From the NCBI RefSeq assembly GCF_900129125.1, contig NZ_FQVJ01000014.1, forward strand, positions 1 through 64,000: 64,000 nucleotides of DNA. Reading direction: 5' to 3'. Origin of the DNA: Acidocella aminolytica 101 = DSM 11237 (lineage in GTDB: Bacteria > Pseudomonadota > Alphaproteobacteria > Acetobacterales > Acetobacteraceae). The notes beneath the pieces were generated by a model that was not told where the DNA came from, did no database searches, and saw nothing but the letters and a program-made list of their open reading frames with translations. Of this stretch, positions 24,146 to 32,562 are shown one piece after another. Position 1 is the first letter of the stretch. Each line of letters starts with the position of its first letter. The position numbers and the translations under genes were made by a program.

Positions 24146-24834
24146 GCCGGGCAAGCGGTACGATGGTAGATGATAAGATTAGTTGTGAAGAGTTTACGGC
24201 TGAAATAATCCACACGATCTTGGAATCGGGAGTAATGAAGTCAGGGAATATCCCGAAGCAAGGCGATCCGGCATGTGAAGCGCTTGCAGGACTATGCAAT
24301 CACTACCGTAAGGAGGTATTGTTTACGAACGAACCTTGGCAAGCTAAGAAGCAGAAAAAAAATAAGATTACAAAATCAATACAATCACTTCTCGCATTAC
24401 TGCCTGAATATCGTGAAAGTTATAAGAGCAGGGTGTCGGAGGCTGAGTTGTGGGTGCGAGAAAGTACAGACGACGCAACCCGTGAGATTCTGAAGAATCT
24501 TTTCAAGAGAGCAGATATTGAGAGGCAAGTATTTGAGAGCCTGTTGAGTTCTTTATCCCAGGCAATCGATATGGATATTCCCAGGCTGGAGGATGAACGA
24601 ATAGCTAATGGAGATGGGAAGCGGACAAATTGGGACGAACCTCTATACCTCGTGTTCAAGGGCCGCGTTCCCTCCGCATCAGACCGGGATGCGTTCCGCT
24701 TCATAGCTGCTGTCAATAATAGAATTCGTGGGATTTGTGCTCCAATCGAAGAAAGCAAGATAGAATCTATACGCCAAAACCTAATGACACGGGGAACGCT
24801 TAGGCTTGAATTCCGGCCGTCCGGTGACTTTTAG
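24142..24834 (+). CDS. Hypothetical protein coupled to the integrase gene
   Basis: The 230-aa product starts at an ATG overlapping the integrase stop (ATGA), so the two are translationally coupled. It is largely helical and charged (KKQKKNKITKSIQSLLALLP, NLFKRADIERQVFESLLSSL), with no signal peptide, membrane segment or recognisable motif. AT content is higher than in the integrase gene. A cargo or integration-control role is possible but not shown. Confidence 0.65.
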   Translation: MSRASGTMVDDKISCEEFTAEIIHTILESGVMKSGNIPKQGDPACEALAGLCNHYRKEVLFTNEPWQAKKQKKNKITKSIQSLLALLPEYRESYKSRVSEAELWVRESTDDATREILKNLFKRADIERQVFESLLSSLSQAIDMDIPRLEDERIANGDGKRTNWDEPLYLVFKGRVPSASDRDAFRFIAAVNNRIRGICAPIEESKIESIRQNLMTRGTLRLEFRPSGDF

Positions 24835-24961
24835 GGTATGTAGATAACACAATCATCTGTTTCTACTATGTAGAAACGCCACTCAGCCAAATTTACAAAT
24901 TCAATTCAGAATCTCATTCGGCAATATAACCTCCATAGACAAACGCAAACAAAGGTGATCT

Positions 24962-25156
24962 ATGCGAGACGTTGTATTTACCGTTGATGAGTTCTGCAAA
25001 AACAACAAGATTTGCCGAGCTACTTATTATAATCTCAAAAATCGTGGCATGGGACCGGCTGAGCTTAGGCTTGGCCGCGCCGTGCGTATTACTCAAGACG
25101 CGGAAGCCGCTTGGCATCGCAAGATGCAGGCAACGGTCGAGGAAGTGCGCACTTAA
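24962..25156 (+). CDS. AlpA/excisionase-like HTH protein
   Basis: The 64-aa protein reads MRDVVFTVDEFCKNNKICRA followed by TYYNLKNRGMGP and RLGRAVRITQDAEAAWHRKM. This is the winged-helix pattern of MerR-like AlpA/Xis proteins (F-x-V-D-E-F-C, a Y-x-L recognition segment, then a basic wing). In P4-like satellites such proteins control excision or activate the integrase. AAAGGTGATCT lies just before the ATG. An inverted repeat follows its stop. Confidence 0.75.
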   Translation: MRDVVFTVDEFCKNNKICRATYYNLKNRGMGPAELRLGRAVRITQDAEAAWHRKMQATVEEVRT

Positions 25157-25161
25157 AAGGA

Positions 25162-25189
25162 GCAGCCGCCCAGTTTCCCGAGCGGCTGC
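25162..25189. terminator. Stem-loop after the excisionase-like gene
   Basis: GCAGCCGC (25162-25169) and GCGGCTGC (25182-25189) form a perfect 8-bp stem with a 12-nt loop, 5 bp after the stop codon. No T-run follows, so it is a weak or factor-assisted terminator, or an RNA end structure. Confidence 0.45.
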
Positions 25190-25275
25190 GAGTAACGGCA
25201 AAACACTACCAACACTGACAAAAGGTAGATTGCCCGCTCAATGCCGCATTTCAAGAATTTCTGAAAGAAAATTGA

Positions 25276-26466
25276 ATGCAGCAAACGCTTCCGAAGAATA
25301 CAGACCTTGTCCTAAAGTACCGCCCCTTGGCTGCCAAATTAGCTCGGAAATCCTATGTCGATTATGAAGATCTCGCTTACTTTGATCTTCTAGACCTTCA
25401 ACAGGTAGCTTTGATTGGGTCATTCAAAGCTGCCAATAAATATGATCCAAAAAAAGCTAGCTTTGGAACCTATTCTCGATTTTGGATTAAGGCTGAGCTT
25501 GAACAGTTTGTAAGAGAAAATATTTCAACTGTTAAAACCCCCAAAGGGGTGAAAGGGGTTGCCGACGAAGGATTGAATCAACCATCCCTTCAAAAAGATG
25601 GGGAGAGTGCGGAAAACGCCCTGCAAGATACACTCATCTCTGATCCAGAGGATGATCCTAAGTCTGTCGTCTTGTGTGGCATGGAGCGTGCTCAGCTTTC
25701 CTTTGAACAGGATGCAATCGCCCGCTGGATGCTTCGGGAAGCTGAGAAAGCTCTCAAACCAAGAGAAGCCGAAGTTTACCGCTACCGTCGTATCAAGGGC
25801 GAGACACTGAACGCTATCTCCTCGCGGCTTGAAGTCAGCTTGGAGCGCGTCCGGCAGATTGAGGTGAAGGCACAAGAAAAAATCGATGCAGCTTTGAAGG
25901 CACTCAATCAAGCGTTGGAGGATGGCTCACTCATTATCCCTTGGGGGGAAATCAATAAGCAGTTCAACAACGCCTATCGGACATGCGGTAACGCCCGCAA
26001 AAAGCTTACTCCCCAAAATGGTTGGCGCCCAGTACTTACGGATATCCATAAGGAAATCTTGAAGACGCGCTGGCTTTTGGAACCATACAAGCCTGGACAC
26101 AGCGCTGCATTGCCCGGCCAATCCCGAAAGACCCACAACCGGGAAAGCTTAGAAAGCCTTGCTCAGCGGCTTCCGTTGCCTTCCAGCCGCTTCACAGATC
26201 CGGTTGACCATGTCCGGCAGCTTGAAATTGAAGCACTGCGCTATGTCGCGGGTGGCTGGGGTGCGCCTGCATATGACCCAGCTGACAATGCCACCCGGCG
26301 CGCAGGTTGGGGTTGTGCTGGGCGTGGCTTGTCATCAACCGTTGCCGATGAAGGCGCTTTGGAGGCTCGCAGGATGGCCACCCGAGCTGCTGAGGCGAAG
26401 AAAGCCGCTGAGCGTTTGGCAGCACGGCAGCGCGCCCGCGCGGCTAGGCTGACGTGGGCAACATGA
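25276..26466 (+). CDS. Element-borne sigma-70-family protein with extra C-terminal domain
   Basis: The 396-aa product has sigma region 2 at about residues 9-82, with YEDLAYFDLLDLQQVALIGS, YDPKKASFGTYSRFWIKAEL and an aromatic-rich -10 segment. Region 4 is at about 159-205 (LKPREAEVYRYRRIKGETLN, SLERVRQIEVKAQEKIDAAL). Between them is an acidic linker instead of a normal region 3. About 190 residues of unknown, finally Ala/Arg-rich sequence follow. RpoH, RpoD and SigA-type factors are its relatives, but it is not the housekeeping copy (RpoH is at 37772). It would direct RNA polymerase to element promoters, or to helper-phage or host genes. Start ATG at 25276; no strong ribosome site. Confidence 0.8.
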   Translation: MQQTLPKNTDLVLKYRPLAAKLARKSYVDYEDLAYFDLLDLQQVALIGSFKAANKYDPKKASFGTYSRFWIKAELEQFVRENISTVKTPKGVKGVADEGLNQPSLQKDGESAENALQDTLISDPEDDPKSVVLCGMERAQLSFEQDAIARWMLREAEKALKPREAEVYRYRRIKGETLNAISSRLEVSLERVRQIEVKAQEKIDAALKALNQALEDGSLIIPWGEINKQFNNAYRTCGNARKKLTPQNGWRPVLTDIHKEILKTRWLLEPYKPGHSAALPGQSRKTHNRESLESLAQRLPLPSSRFTDPVDHVRQLEIEALRYVAGGWGAPAYDPADNATRRAGWGCAGRGLSSTVADEGALEARRMATRAAEAKKAAERLAARQRARAARLTWAT

Positions 26467-26498
26467 TCCTTTCACTCCCTTCACTCTATCCACTCTTA

Positions 26499-26537
26499 AA
26501 AGGCTTGGTTGCTGAACGCTCCAAGCCTTTCGTTTTT
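26499..26537 (+). terminator. Intrinsic terminator after the sigma-like gene
   Basis: AAAGGCTTGG (26499-26508) pairs perfectly with CCAAGCCTTT (26521-26530), and CGTTTTT follows. It lies 32 bp after the sigma-like gene stop and before the primase-helicase ATG at 26549, so it separates the two transcription units, at least partly. Confidence 0.8.
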
Positions 26538-26548
26538 AAGGAACACTA

Positions 26549-28651
26549 ATGCAACTCGACCAGAACGGTCTGACTCCCTCCAAACCTGAAAACGTATCTC
26601 ATCCAGACCTGATGCCAGCATTTAATATTGACTTCCTCGCCTCATCCTCTCGCTGGGTGGCGTGGCGCAACCAAGAGCGCAACGGTAAAATCACGAAAGT
26701 GCCTTATGCTGCGGTTAATCGTATGGCCAAGGCGAATGATCCGGCAACATGGCTTCTCCACGACCAGGCGGAATCTTTGGCTGCTCAGATTGTCGGTCCA
26801 TTGGGTGGCGGCATTGGCATTCAGCTTGGGGAGCATGAGGGCATTGCCCTGGGTGGCATTGATCTTGATAGTTGCCGGGATGAAGGCGGCATCATTGCCG
26901 AATGGGCGCAGGACATTATCGAGCGCTTTGCCTCATACACAGAAGTCAGCCCGTCCGGCACGGGGGTGAAAATCTTTTTCCGCTATGACGGTGCGGATCT
27001 TCCGCAGATTCAGCACGTCATGGGCAGTGCATCGGGGAAGGCATGGAAGCGCCCCGGCAAAGAGCATCCGCCAGCCATCGAACTGCATCTCTGCACCCGC
27101 TACTTTGCGGTGACGGGCGATAAGCTGCCAGACGTACCGACGGAACTGGTGCATATTGAGCGTGAGGCAATCGAAAGCCTGATTCTCAACACCGGTCCCG
27201 CGTTCTGCCGCGACAAGAAGCCCTGTAAGACGGACGGCAACGCACGGCAAAAAATTATCCTTCCTGGGCATCGGGGCAGCAGCGATAAGAGCCGCAGCGC
27301 GATTGCTTTCAGCATTGGCGTCAGGATCAAACGGACCGGTGGCAGCCGCGAAGATCTTAAAGAGGCTTTGCGGACCCACAGCACGGATACGGCGAACTGG
27401 CTTTATGAAAAGGGCTTGCCGGATGGTGAGCGGGAATTGTCCCGCATCTGGGAACGCGCCGGGCTGATGCCGGATGGCCAAGAAATGCCGTCATGGTTTC
27501 CGCAGCTTCAGAAGAACGAAAAATCGGAGCCGCTGGGCAATCTTGCAAATGCCATGATTGCGTTACGCCATGATGAGCAGCTTCAAGACACGCTTGGGTA
27601 TGACGAGATGCAGCGCACGGTCTTTCTGATGCGGCCTGAGCGGCGCCCGGTGACGGACGTGGATGTAAGCGGCGTACAGGAATATCTCCAACTGAAGGGG
27701 CTGCGTAGCATCTCAAAAGACACCATGCACCAAGCGATTGACGCCTATGCACATGAACTGAAGTTTCACCCGGTTCAGGATTATCTCAACAGCTTAAAGT
27801 GGGATGGCGAACCACGCTTGGCGGGATGGCTTAACGCCTATCTCGGGGTTGAGCAGAACGCCTACGCCAGCGGGATTGGCACAATGTTTATGATCTCGAT
27901 GGTTGCCCGCGTGTTTCAGCCGGGCTGCAAGTGCGATTACATGCTGGTGCTGGAAGGCGCCCAGGGCGCGCGAAAATCCACGGCTTGCGCTATTCTGGGC
28001 GGCACTTGGTTCTCCGATAATCTCCCAGACGTGCGGAACGGGGGGAAAGATGTAGCGATGCATCTTAACGGCAAATGGCTAATCGAGGTGGCGGAAATGT
28101 CAGCCCTTGATAAAGCTGAAGCCGCAGCCCTCAAGGCATTCATCACGCGCCCAGTAGAACGCTACCGCCCTACCTATGGGCGCAAGGAAGTAATCGAGCA
28201 GCGCCAATGCGTGTTCATTGGTACAACCAATAAGACCGCATATCTCCGCGATGAGACGGGTGGGCGGCGCTTCTGGCCGGTTAAGGTTGGCATCATCGAT
28301 ACGGATGCACTCACCCGCGACCGCGACCAATTGTTTGCCGAAGCAGCGGCACGTTACCAGCGTGGTGAAAAATGGTGGCCGGATGGATCATTTGAGACTG
28401 AGCATATCAAACCGCAGCAGGAAGCGCGCTATGAAGCCGACGCCTGGGAGCATGAAATTGCCCGCTATCTGGTGACGCAAAGCAAGGTGACTGTTGGACA
28501 AGTAGCAAAAGAAGCGCTGCACATCGAAACGCCAAAACTAGGCACTTCAGAACAGCGCCGGATCGCCGCAGCTTTGGAACGCTTGGGTTGGAAACGCGGG
28601 AACAGGACAGAAGCAGGGCGCTGGTGGATTCCTGGCGAAAGTGCGTCATGA
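26549..28651 (+). CDS. Primase/VapE-type superfamily 3-like helicase
   Basis: The 700-aa protein has an N-terminal primase-polymerase-like domain (RWVAWRNQERNGKITKVPYA, GIALGGIDLDSC, SPSGTGVKIFFRYDG, ELHLCTRYFAVTG). A C-terminal virulence-associated E ATPase domain follows, with Walker A G470-AQGARKST-478 and VIEVAEMSALDKAEA-like Walker B sequence (KWLIEVAEMSALDKAEAAAL). GTTNKTAYLRDETGGRRFWP is diagnostic of VapE. Such primase-helicase fusions are the replication initiators of satellites and some phages. The last codons overlap the first iteron, so initiator and origin are physically joined. The ATG is preceded by AAGGAACACTA. Confidence 0.9.
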   Translation: MQLDQNGLTPSKPENVSHPDLMPAFNIDFLASSSRWVAWRNQERNGKITKVPYAAVNRMAKANDPATWLLHDQAESLAAQIVGPLGGGIGIQLGEHEGIALGGIDLDSCRDEGGIIAEWAQDIIERFASYTEVSPSGTGVKIFFRYDGADLPQIQHVMGSASGKAWKRPGKEHPPAIELHLCTRYFAVTGDKLPDVPTELVHIEREAIESLILNTGPAFCRDKKPCKTDGNARQKIILPGHRGSSDKSRSAIAFSIGVRIKRTGGSREDLKEALRTHSTDTANWLYEKGLPDGERELSRIWERAGLMPDGQEMPSWFPQLQKNEKSEPLGNLANAMIALRHDEQLQDTLGYDEMQRTVFLMRPERRPVTDVDVSGVQEYLQLKGLRSISKDTMHQAIDAYAHELKFHPVQDYLNSLKWDGEPRLAGWLNAYLGVEQNAYASGIGTMFMISMVARVFQPGCKCDYMLVLEGAQGARKSTACAILGGTWFSDNLPDVRNGGKDVAMHLNGKWLIEVAEMSALDKAEAAALKAFITRPVERYRPTYGRKEVIEQRQCVFIGTTNKTAYLRDETGGRRFWPVKVGIIDTDALTRDRDQLFAEAAARYQRGEKWWPDGSFETEHIKPQQEARYEADAWEHEIARYLVTQSKVTVGQVAKEALHIETPKLGTSEQRRIAAALERLGWKRGNRTEAGRWWIPGESAS

Positions 28652-28836
28652 AAGTGCGTCATGCCGTTTTTAATCCTCGATAAACTGAGATGGAAAACGA
28701 CAAACATAAATGCACTGATGCCCCTCAACCATGACGCACCATGACGCAAAATCCCCTATGTAGCGGTTTGGCGAATAGGGGATATTGTTCAGGAGTATAT
28801 ATAAGGGGATGTGTCAGATGCGTCATGTGCGTCATG
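28641..28836. other. Candidate replication origin: six iterons around an AT-rich segment
   Basis: GTGCGTCATG occurs at 28641-28650, 28654-28663 and 28827-28836, and as ATGCGTCATG at 28818-28827. It also occurs inverted at 28730-28739 and, with one mismatch, at 28740-28749. Between the copies lie a 9-bp inverted repeat (ATCCCCTAT 28751-28759, ATAGGGGAT 28775-28783) and an AT-rich stretch with TATATATAA (about 28797-28804). Iterons flanking AT-rich DNA directly beside the initiator gene are the layout of satellite origins such as those of SaPIs. Confidence 0.75.
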
Positions 28837-28985
28837 ATTCAGCCGAGAACTCCACGAGCGCATGTCTAGCTAAGGGTTTTGAGAGAGGCTGATGAACGCT
28901 CAAAAACCTCCGAGTTTTTAGATAATAAATACATCCAACCTTTGATATGGAGAAAATCATTTTAAAGCAGCCTGAATAGCGAAAC
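28837..28985. other. AT-rich intergenic region downstream of the iterons
   Basis: No gene or strong repeat is seen between the iteron cluster and the next small frame. The DNA is AT-rich (for example ATAATAAATACATCC) and may serve as the duplex-opening part of the origin and as a promoter for the small-gene row. Confidence 0.4.
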
Positions 28986-29249
28986 GTGATAGCAAAGAAT
29001 TTCCGCGTCAGTTACATAAATTCCAAATTTTTAGACTGGTATATTTTCACAGAGTTATGGATTTTCTGGATTGTTCGCGCACTTCAGTTTGGAAACCTTT
29101 CCCCTTATTGTTTTGAGTGGAAAAACGATGAAACCGCCCATACAAGGCGGAAACAAACAACAATAGAAGACATTAGAGTGTTGTTATTTAATGCTTCTAT
29201 TGAATTTAAGTCCCGTTCTATCCAATATATGACCTATAACTACTGCTGA
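28986..29249 (+). CDS. Doubtful small ORF, aromatic-rich
   Basis: A GTG-started 87-codon frame (MIAKNFRVSYINSKFLDWYI) lies in AT-rich DNA downstream of the origin. Composition (many W, Y, F and I) is as expected for chance translation of AT-rich sequence, and there is no clear ribosome site. Listed because nothing else occupies the stretch. Confidence 0.2.
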   Translation: MIAKNFRVSYINSKFLDWYIFTELWIFWIVRALQFGNLSPYCFEWKNDETAHTRRKQTTIEDIRVLLFNASIEFKSRSIQYMTYNYC

Positions 29250-29263
29250 GATACCCCCAAAAC

Positions 29264-29614
29264 ATGCCCAAGATAGGCCCCCATTCATCTGCTGTTGCCC
29301 TGGCAAAGCTGGATGGAAGGACAAAGGAAGCACGGCGTCTGAAAGAGATACGAACGGAACTCTGCGAGCATCTCGGAGGCACCCCATCCTCTACCCAGAC
29401 CATCCTGATTGACCGCGTGGCCATCCTTCTCCTTCGCCTGGAGATCATGGACGCAAAGGCCCTGGACGGCACGCCGATGACTGACCATGACCAGCGCGCC
29501 TATTTGGCCTGGGCTAACGCTCTGAGCCGGATGCTGCGGCATCTAGGACTGAAGGGCCAAGCAGGGAAGCCACCAACCCTGGCGGACGTCTTGAAGGCCA
29601 CAAAAGGCACATAG
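29264..29614 (+). CDS. Phage-type small protein upstream of terminase (possible small terminase subunit)
   Basis: The 116-aa product reads MPKIGPHSSAVALAKLDGRT, then KEARRLKEIRTELCEHLGG, and later TDHDQRAYLAWANALSRMLR. I recall similar proteins encoded upstream of large terminase genes in alphaproteobacterial prophages; they are of unproven function. Length, basic N-terminus and helical content fit a DNA-binding small terminase subunit, but no motif proves it. It is the first convincing gene of the plus-strand row that ends with the large terminase. Confidence 0.65.
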   Translation: MPKIGPHSSAVALAKLDGRTKEARRLKEIRTELCEHLGGTPSSTQTILIDRVAILLLRLEIMDAKALDGTPMTDHDQRAYLAWANALSRMLRHLGLKGQAGKPPTLADVLKATKGT

Positions 29615-29766
29615 GCGCGATGCCCTCTATTCACCCGGCTCGAAAGCGGCGGGTGTTCCTCGGATTAGACGGTGAGTGCCGAGGCGCCAACAAAAACCCC
29701 GTCAGCCCGCGCAGCCCGACCTTTACGGCTGGCGGCGGGCACCCCCTCCCACAACAGGAAAACGCT

Positions 29767-29985
29767 ATGCCTGAACATGAAATAGACCCGATTGAGGTTG
29801 TCGAAGTCGTCCTTCGGAATGCCAAATTCGGCAATGATAACGTGGACAAGGTTATCAAGTTTCTGAAGGCCAACCGGCCCGAAACAGAAGCCCAGATGGC
29901 CGCAGATCGCGCGATCTTGCAAGAGCAGCAAGAGAAGTTTGTCGAGCGCTTCCCGAACAGCAAACGCCTGGGGGGCACCCTTTAA
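29767..29985 (+). CDS. Small acidic phage-type protein
   Basis: The frame is open from 29620, but ATG at 29767, after an AGGAAAACGCT site, gives a well-behaved 72-aa product (MPEHEIDPIEVVEVVLRNAK, later FVERFPNSKRLGGTL). The end motif F-P-x-S-x-R-L-G resembles the end of the protein at 30181 (RFPEAARLGK), so the two may be related or bind a common partner. Its stop overlaps the next ATG by one base (TAATG). Confidence 0.6.
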   Translation: MPEHEIDPIEVVEVVLRNAKFGNDNVDKVIKFLKANRPETEAQMAADRAILQEQQEKFVERFPNSKRLGGTL

Positions 29986-30176
29986 TGGGCAAATCCTCCA
30001 AAAAGCTGACCCTTGAGGAGTGTGAAGAACGCGGACGGCAGATCGCACTCCGCAAAATGGCGAAGGACGCCGCACTTGAAGAGGCCGCGTCTGCCAAGCC
30101 GGAGATGGCGTTTGATGTTTGGCCGCCCCTCGTAACTCAGAAAGCCCGCAAGGCGGCTTCAACAAAGAAGGACTAA
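29985..30176 (+). CDS. Small basic protein of the terminase operon
   Basis: The 63-aa, Lys/Glu-rich product (MGKSSKKLTLEECEERGRQI) starts in the TAATG overlap with the previous gene, which supports real translation. No domain is recognised. The charged helical sequence could bind nucleic acid or a partner protein. Confidence 0.55.
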   Translation: MGKSSKKLTLEECEERGRQIALRKMAKDAALEEAASAKPEMAFDVWPPLVTQKARKAASTKKD

Positions 30177-30180
30177 CCAA

Positions 30181-30384
30181 TTGGTTGAACAATCCCCTTT
30201 AGACCGGGCTTGCGCCATTTTGCGCGAAACCAAAATGCCGGAAAGCAACATTGCCAAGGTCCGCAACCATCTTGCGCGGCTGCTGGAGCAAGGCGCCAGT
30301 GAAGGCGAGAAAGGCGAAATGGCCCAGGATGGCGCCAACGTTTATCATAGCCGGTTCCCCGAAGCGGCGAGGTTGGGCAAGTAA
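30181..30384 (+). CDS. Small protein of the terminase operon
   Basis: The 67-aa frame starts with TTG at 30181 (MVEQSPLDRACAILRETKMP), 4 bp after the previous stop, and its stop overlaps the next start (TAATG). It ends YHSRFPEAARLGK, resembling the C-terminus of the 29767 product. Tight packing makes it likely real. Function unknown. Confidence 0.5.
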   Translation: MVEQSPLDRACAILRETKMPESNIAKVRNHLARLLEQGASEGEKGEMAQDGANVYHSRFPEAARLGK

Positions 30385-31097
30385 TGGCGCTTATCCGCAA
30401 ACAGAAGCCCGAAGCCACACCAGCCCGGCAGGCATTGGCAACCGCGCTGGCTGAATACCGCGAATTGCTGGGCCAAATCGAGGCCCAGAACAACGCCGAA
30501 GCCGCCGCGCAACGGCAGATCGAGACCTACCGCAACGCCATGTATGAGGCGCAGGGTAGGCTTGACCAGGCGCAAGAGGACGCAGCCGAATATATGCTGG
30601 CCCAGGCGACAGGCCGCGCCATGGAGCGGCCTGTAACAGCCCCCCAGGCCCGTGCAGATCTGGAAGCCGCCAAGAGCAACATGGAAGCGGCAAAGGCGGC
30701 AGAAGCCGAACTGAAGCGCCAGGGTGCGCACCTTCCGCAATCCCTGCAATGGCGCAAGGAAAAGCTGACCAAGGCTGCGGCGGCAGTTGTCGCGGACCTT
30801 CCCGAACCCGTCCGGCTAGTGGAGCGCTTCCAGCAGTTGCAGCGCGAAATTCTGGAAACCGGCCACGCGATTATGTGGCTTAGCAGCGTTGGCGCCTTGG
30901 ATATGGGCCGGGTTGAGGTGCAAGGCGAATATGGCAAAATGCTGGAATTTTCCGCAGCCGAGAAGGCGATTAACGCACTGACGCAGACGCCGGGGCAATG
31001 GAAAGTGGAGCAGACAGACCGGGGCGCGGACTTTGAACGGCTGGCTATCTTTTACGACGCGCTCCAACGCGACCCTGACGCTGTGTTCCAGGGCTGA
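30384..31097 (+). CDS. Coiled-coil protein of the terminase operon
   Basis: The 237-aa product is dominated by Ala/Glu/Gln-rich heptad sequence from about residue 15 to 135 (RQIETYRNAMYEAQGRLDQA, RADLEAAKSNMEAAKAAEAE), consistent with a long coiled coil. The C-terminal 90 residues look globular. It starts in a TAATG overlap and ends 3 bp before the large terminase gene. A scaffold or terminase partner is conceivable but not shown. Confidence 0.65.
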   Translation: MALIRKQKPEATPARQALATALAEYRELLGQIEAQNNAEAAAQRQIETYRNAMYEAQGRLDQAQEDAAEYMLAQATGRAMERPVTAPQARADLEAAKSNMEAAKAAEAELKRQGAHLPQSLQWRKEKLTKAAAAVVADLPEPVRLVERFQQLQREILETGHAIMWLSSVGALDMGRVEVQGEYGKMLEFSAAEKAINALTQTPGQWKVEQTDRGADFERLAIFYDALQRDPDAVFQG

Positions 31098-31100
31098 GCG

Positions 31101-32525
31101 ATGCCGGAAGCGAACATTCTTGAAGCAATGGACCATCCGCAGATCTTCGCGCCCCACTTCAAAGGGGACACGTGGGGCTTCTGGCGCATGGTCCTGGCCG
31201 CGTTGTTTGCCTTGCCGATGGATGACAAGACTCTGGCGTTGTACCGGCAGCATACAGGCCGTACAGCGCCGCCTGAGGCCCCCTTCACAGAGATGGCGCT
31301 GGTTATCGGGCGGCGTGGCGGCAAGAGCCAAATCCTGGCTCTGATTGCCGTCTATCTGGCCTGCTTCCGGGATTACGAACCTTATCTGTCACCGGGCGAG
31401 GTTGCCACCATTGCGATCATCGCAGCCGACCGCAACCAAGCACGCACGATTTTTCGTTACGTCAAAGGCTTGCTTTCGTCAGTGCCGGTTCTCGCTCCAA
31501 TGGTCGAGGATGAAACCAAGGAAACGCTAACGCTCAACAACCGCGTGCAGATTGAGATTGCTACGGCCAGCTTCAGGGTGACGCGCGGCTATACCTTCGC
31601 GGCGGTGCTGGCGGATGAGACGGCTTTCTGGCGCGATGAATCTTCAGCCAACCCGGACACGGAGATCTTTCGTGCCCTGCGCCCTGGGCTGGCGACCATC
31701 CCCAATTCGCTGCTGCTGAATGCTTCCAGCCCCTATCGCCGCGCTGGAATTCTCTGGAAAGCCTACCAGCGCAACTATGGCAAAGATGGCGCGCGCGTGC
31801 TGGTGGTGAAGGCGTCCACGTCAGAAGCCAATCCCAAAATCAATCCCGCCATTATTGCCGAGGCGTACGAGGAAGATCCCGAAAGCGCCGCGTGTGAGTA
31901 TGGCGGCGAATTCCGCACTGACATTGCGGACTTTATCTCTCGCAGCGTGCTGGAAGCCTGCATTGAAACCGGCTGCCATGAGCGCCCCCGCGTGGCCGCC
32001 GCAGGGCGCTATGTGGCCTTTATCGATGCGGCTGGTGGGTCTGGCACAGACAGCATGACCATGGCCATCGCGCATGAGGATAAGACACTGGGGCCTGTGC
32101 TGGACGTACTCCGCGAACGCAAGCCGCCTTTCAGCCCGGAAAGTGTGGTGATGGAGTTTGCCGCTACACTGAAATCATACGGGATCTATAAAGCAGAATC
32201 TGACAAATGGGGCGGCGATTGGGTTGGTGAAGCCTTCCGCAAGCAGGGCATCACGGTCACCCCCAGCGCTGCGCCGAAGTCGGAAATCTACCGCGAGTTG
32301 CTGCCCCTGCTGAACGCGCACAAGTGTAGCCTGCTCGATCATCCCAGGCTGGTGCAGCAGCTTTGCGGCCTGGAACGCCGGACAGCACGCGGGGGCCGCG
32401 ACAGCATCGATCATGCTCCCAACGCGCACGATGACGTGGCCAACGCCGCAGCGGGCGCCTTGGTACTGGTAAGCAAAGCGCCTGCGATGATGGTTTTCAC
32501 CAAAGCATTTTTGGATAGGATATGA
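31101..32525 (+). CDS. Terminase large subunit
   Basis: The 474-aa protein has the two-domain layout of TerL. The ATPase has Walker A G70-RRGGK75-S and Walker B VLADETAFW with D172/E173. The motor motif LLNASSPYRRAG resembles the coupling motif. The RNase H-like nuclease contributes AFIDAAGGSGTDS and late acidic residues in NAHDDVANAAAGAL. Such enzymes package phage DNA into a procapsid. Here no portal or capsid gene follows, so packaging would have to use structural proteins of another phage. The start is 3 bp after the previous stop. Confidence 0.9.
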   Translation: MPEANILEAMDHPQIFAPHFKGDTWGFWRMVLAALFALPMDDKTLALYRQHTGRTAPPEAPFTEMALVIGRRGGKSQILALIAVYLACFRDYEPYLSPGEVATIAIIAADRNQARTIFRYVKGLLSSVPVLAPMVEDETKETLTLNNRVQIEIATASFRVTRGYTFAAVLADETAFWRDESSANPDTEIFRALRPGLATIPNSLLLNASSPYRRAGILWKAYQRNYGKDGARVLVVKASTSEANPKINPAIIAEAYEEDPESAACEYGGEFRTDIADFISRSVLEACIETGCHERPRVAAAGRYVAFIDAAGGSGTDSMTMAIAHEDKTLGPVLDVLRERKPPFSPESVVMEFAATLKSYGIYKAESDKWGGDWVGEAFRKQGITVTPSAAPKSEIYRELLPLLNAHKCSLLDHPRLVQQLCGLERRTARGGRDSIDHAPNAHDDVANAAAGALVLVSKAPAMMVFTKAFLDRI

Positions 32526-32562
32526 TGACATTAAAGGGTTCGTTTGAGAGGAGCCGTTCATA

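Noticed and set aside
25276-26466. Host RpoH or RpoD copy
   Set aside because: The host rpoH is at 37772; this protein lacks region 3 and has an unrelated C-terminal extension.
28641-28836. CRISPR-like repeats
   Set aside because: Repeats are 10 bp, in both orientations and irregularly spaced, with no spacer-sized regular units; iterons fit better.
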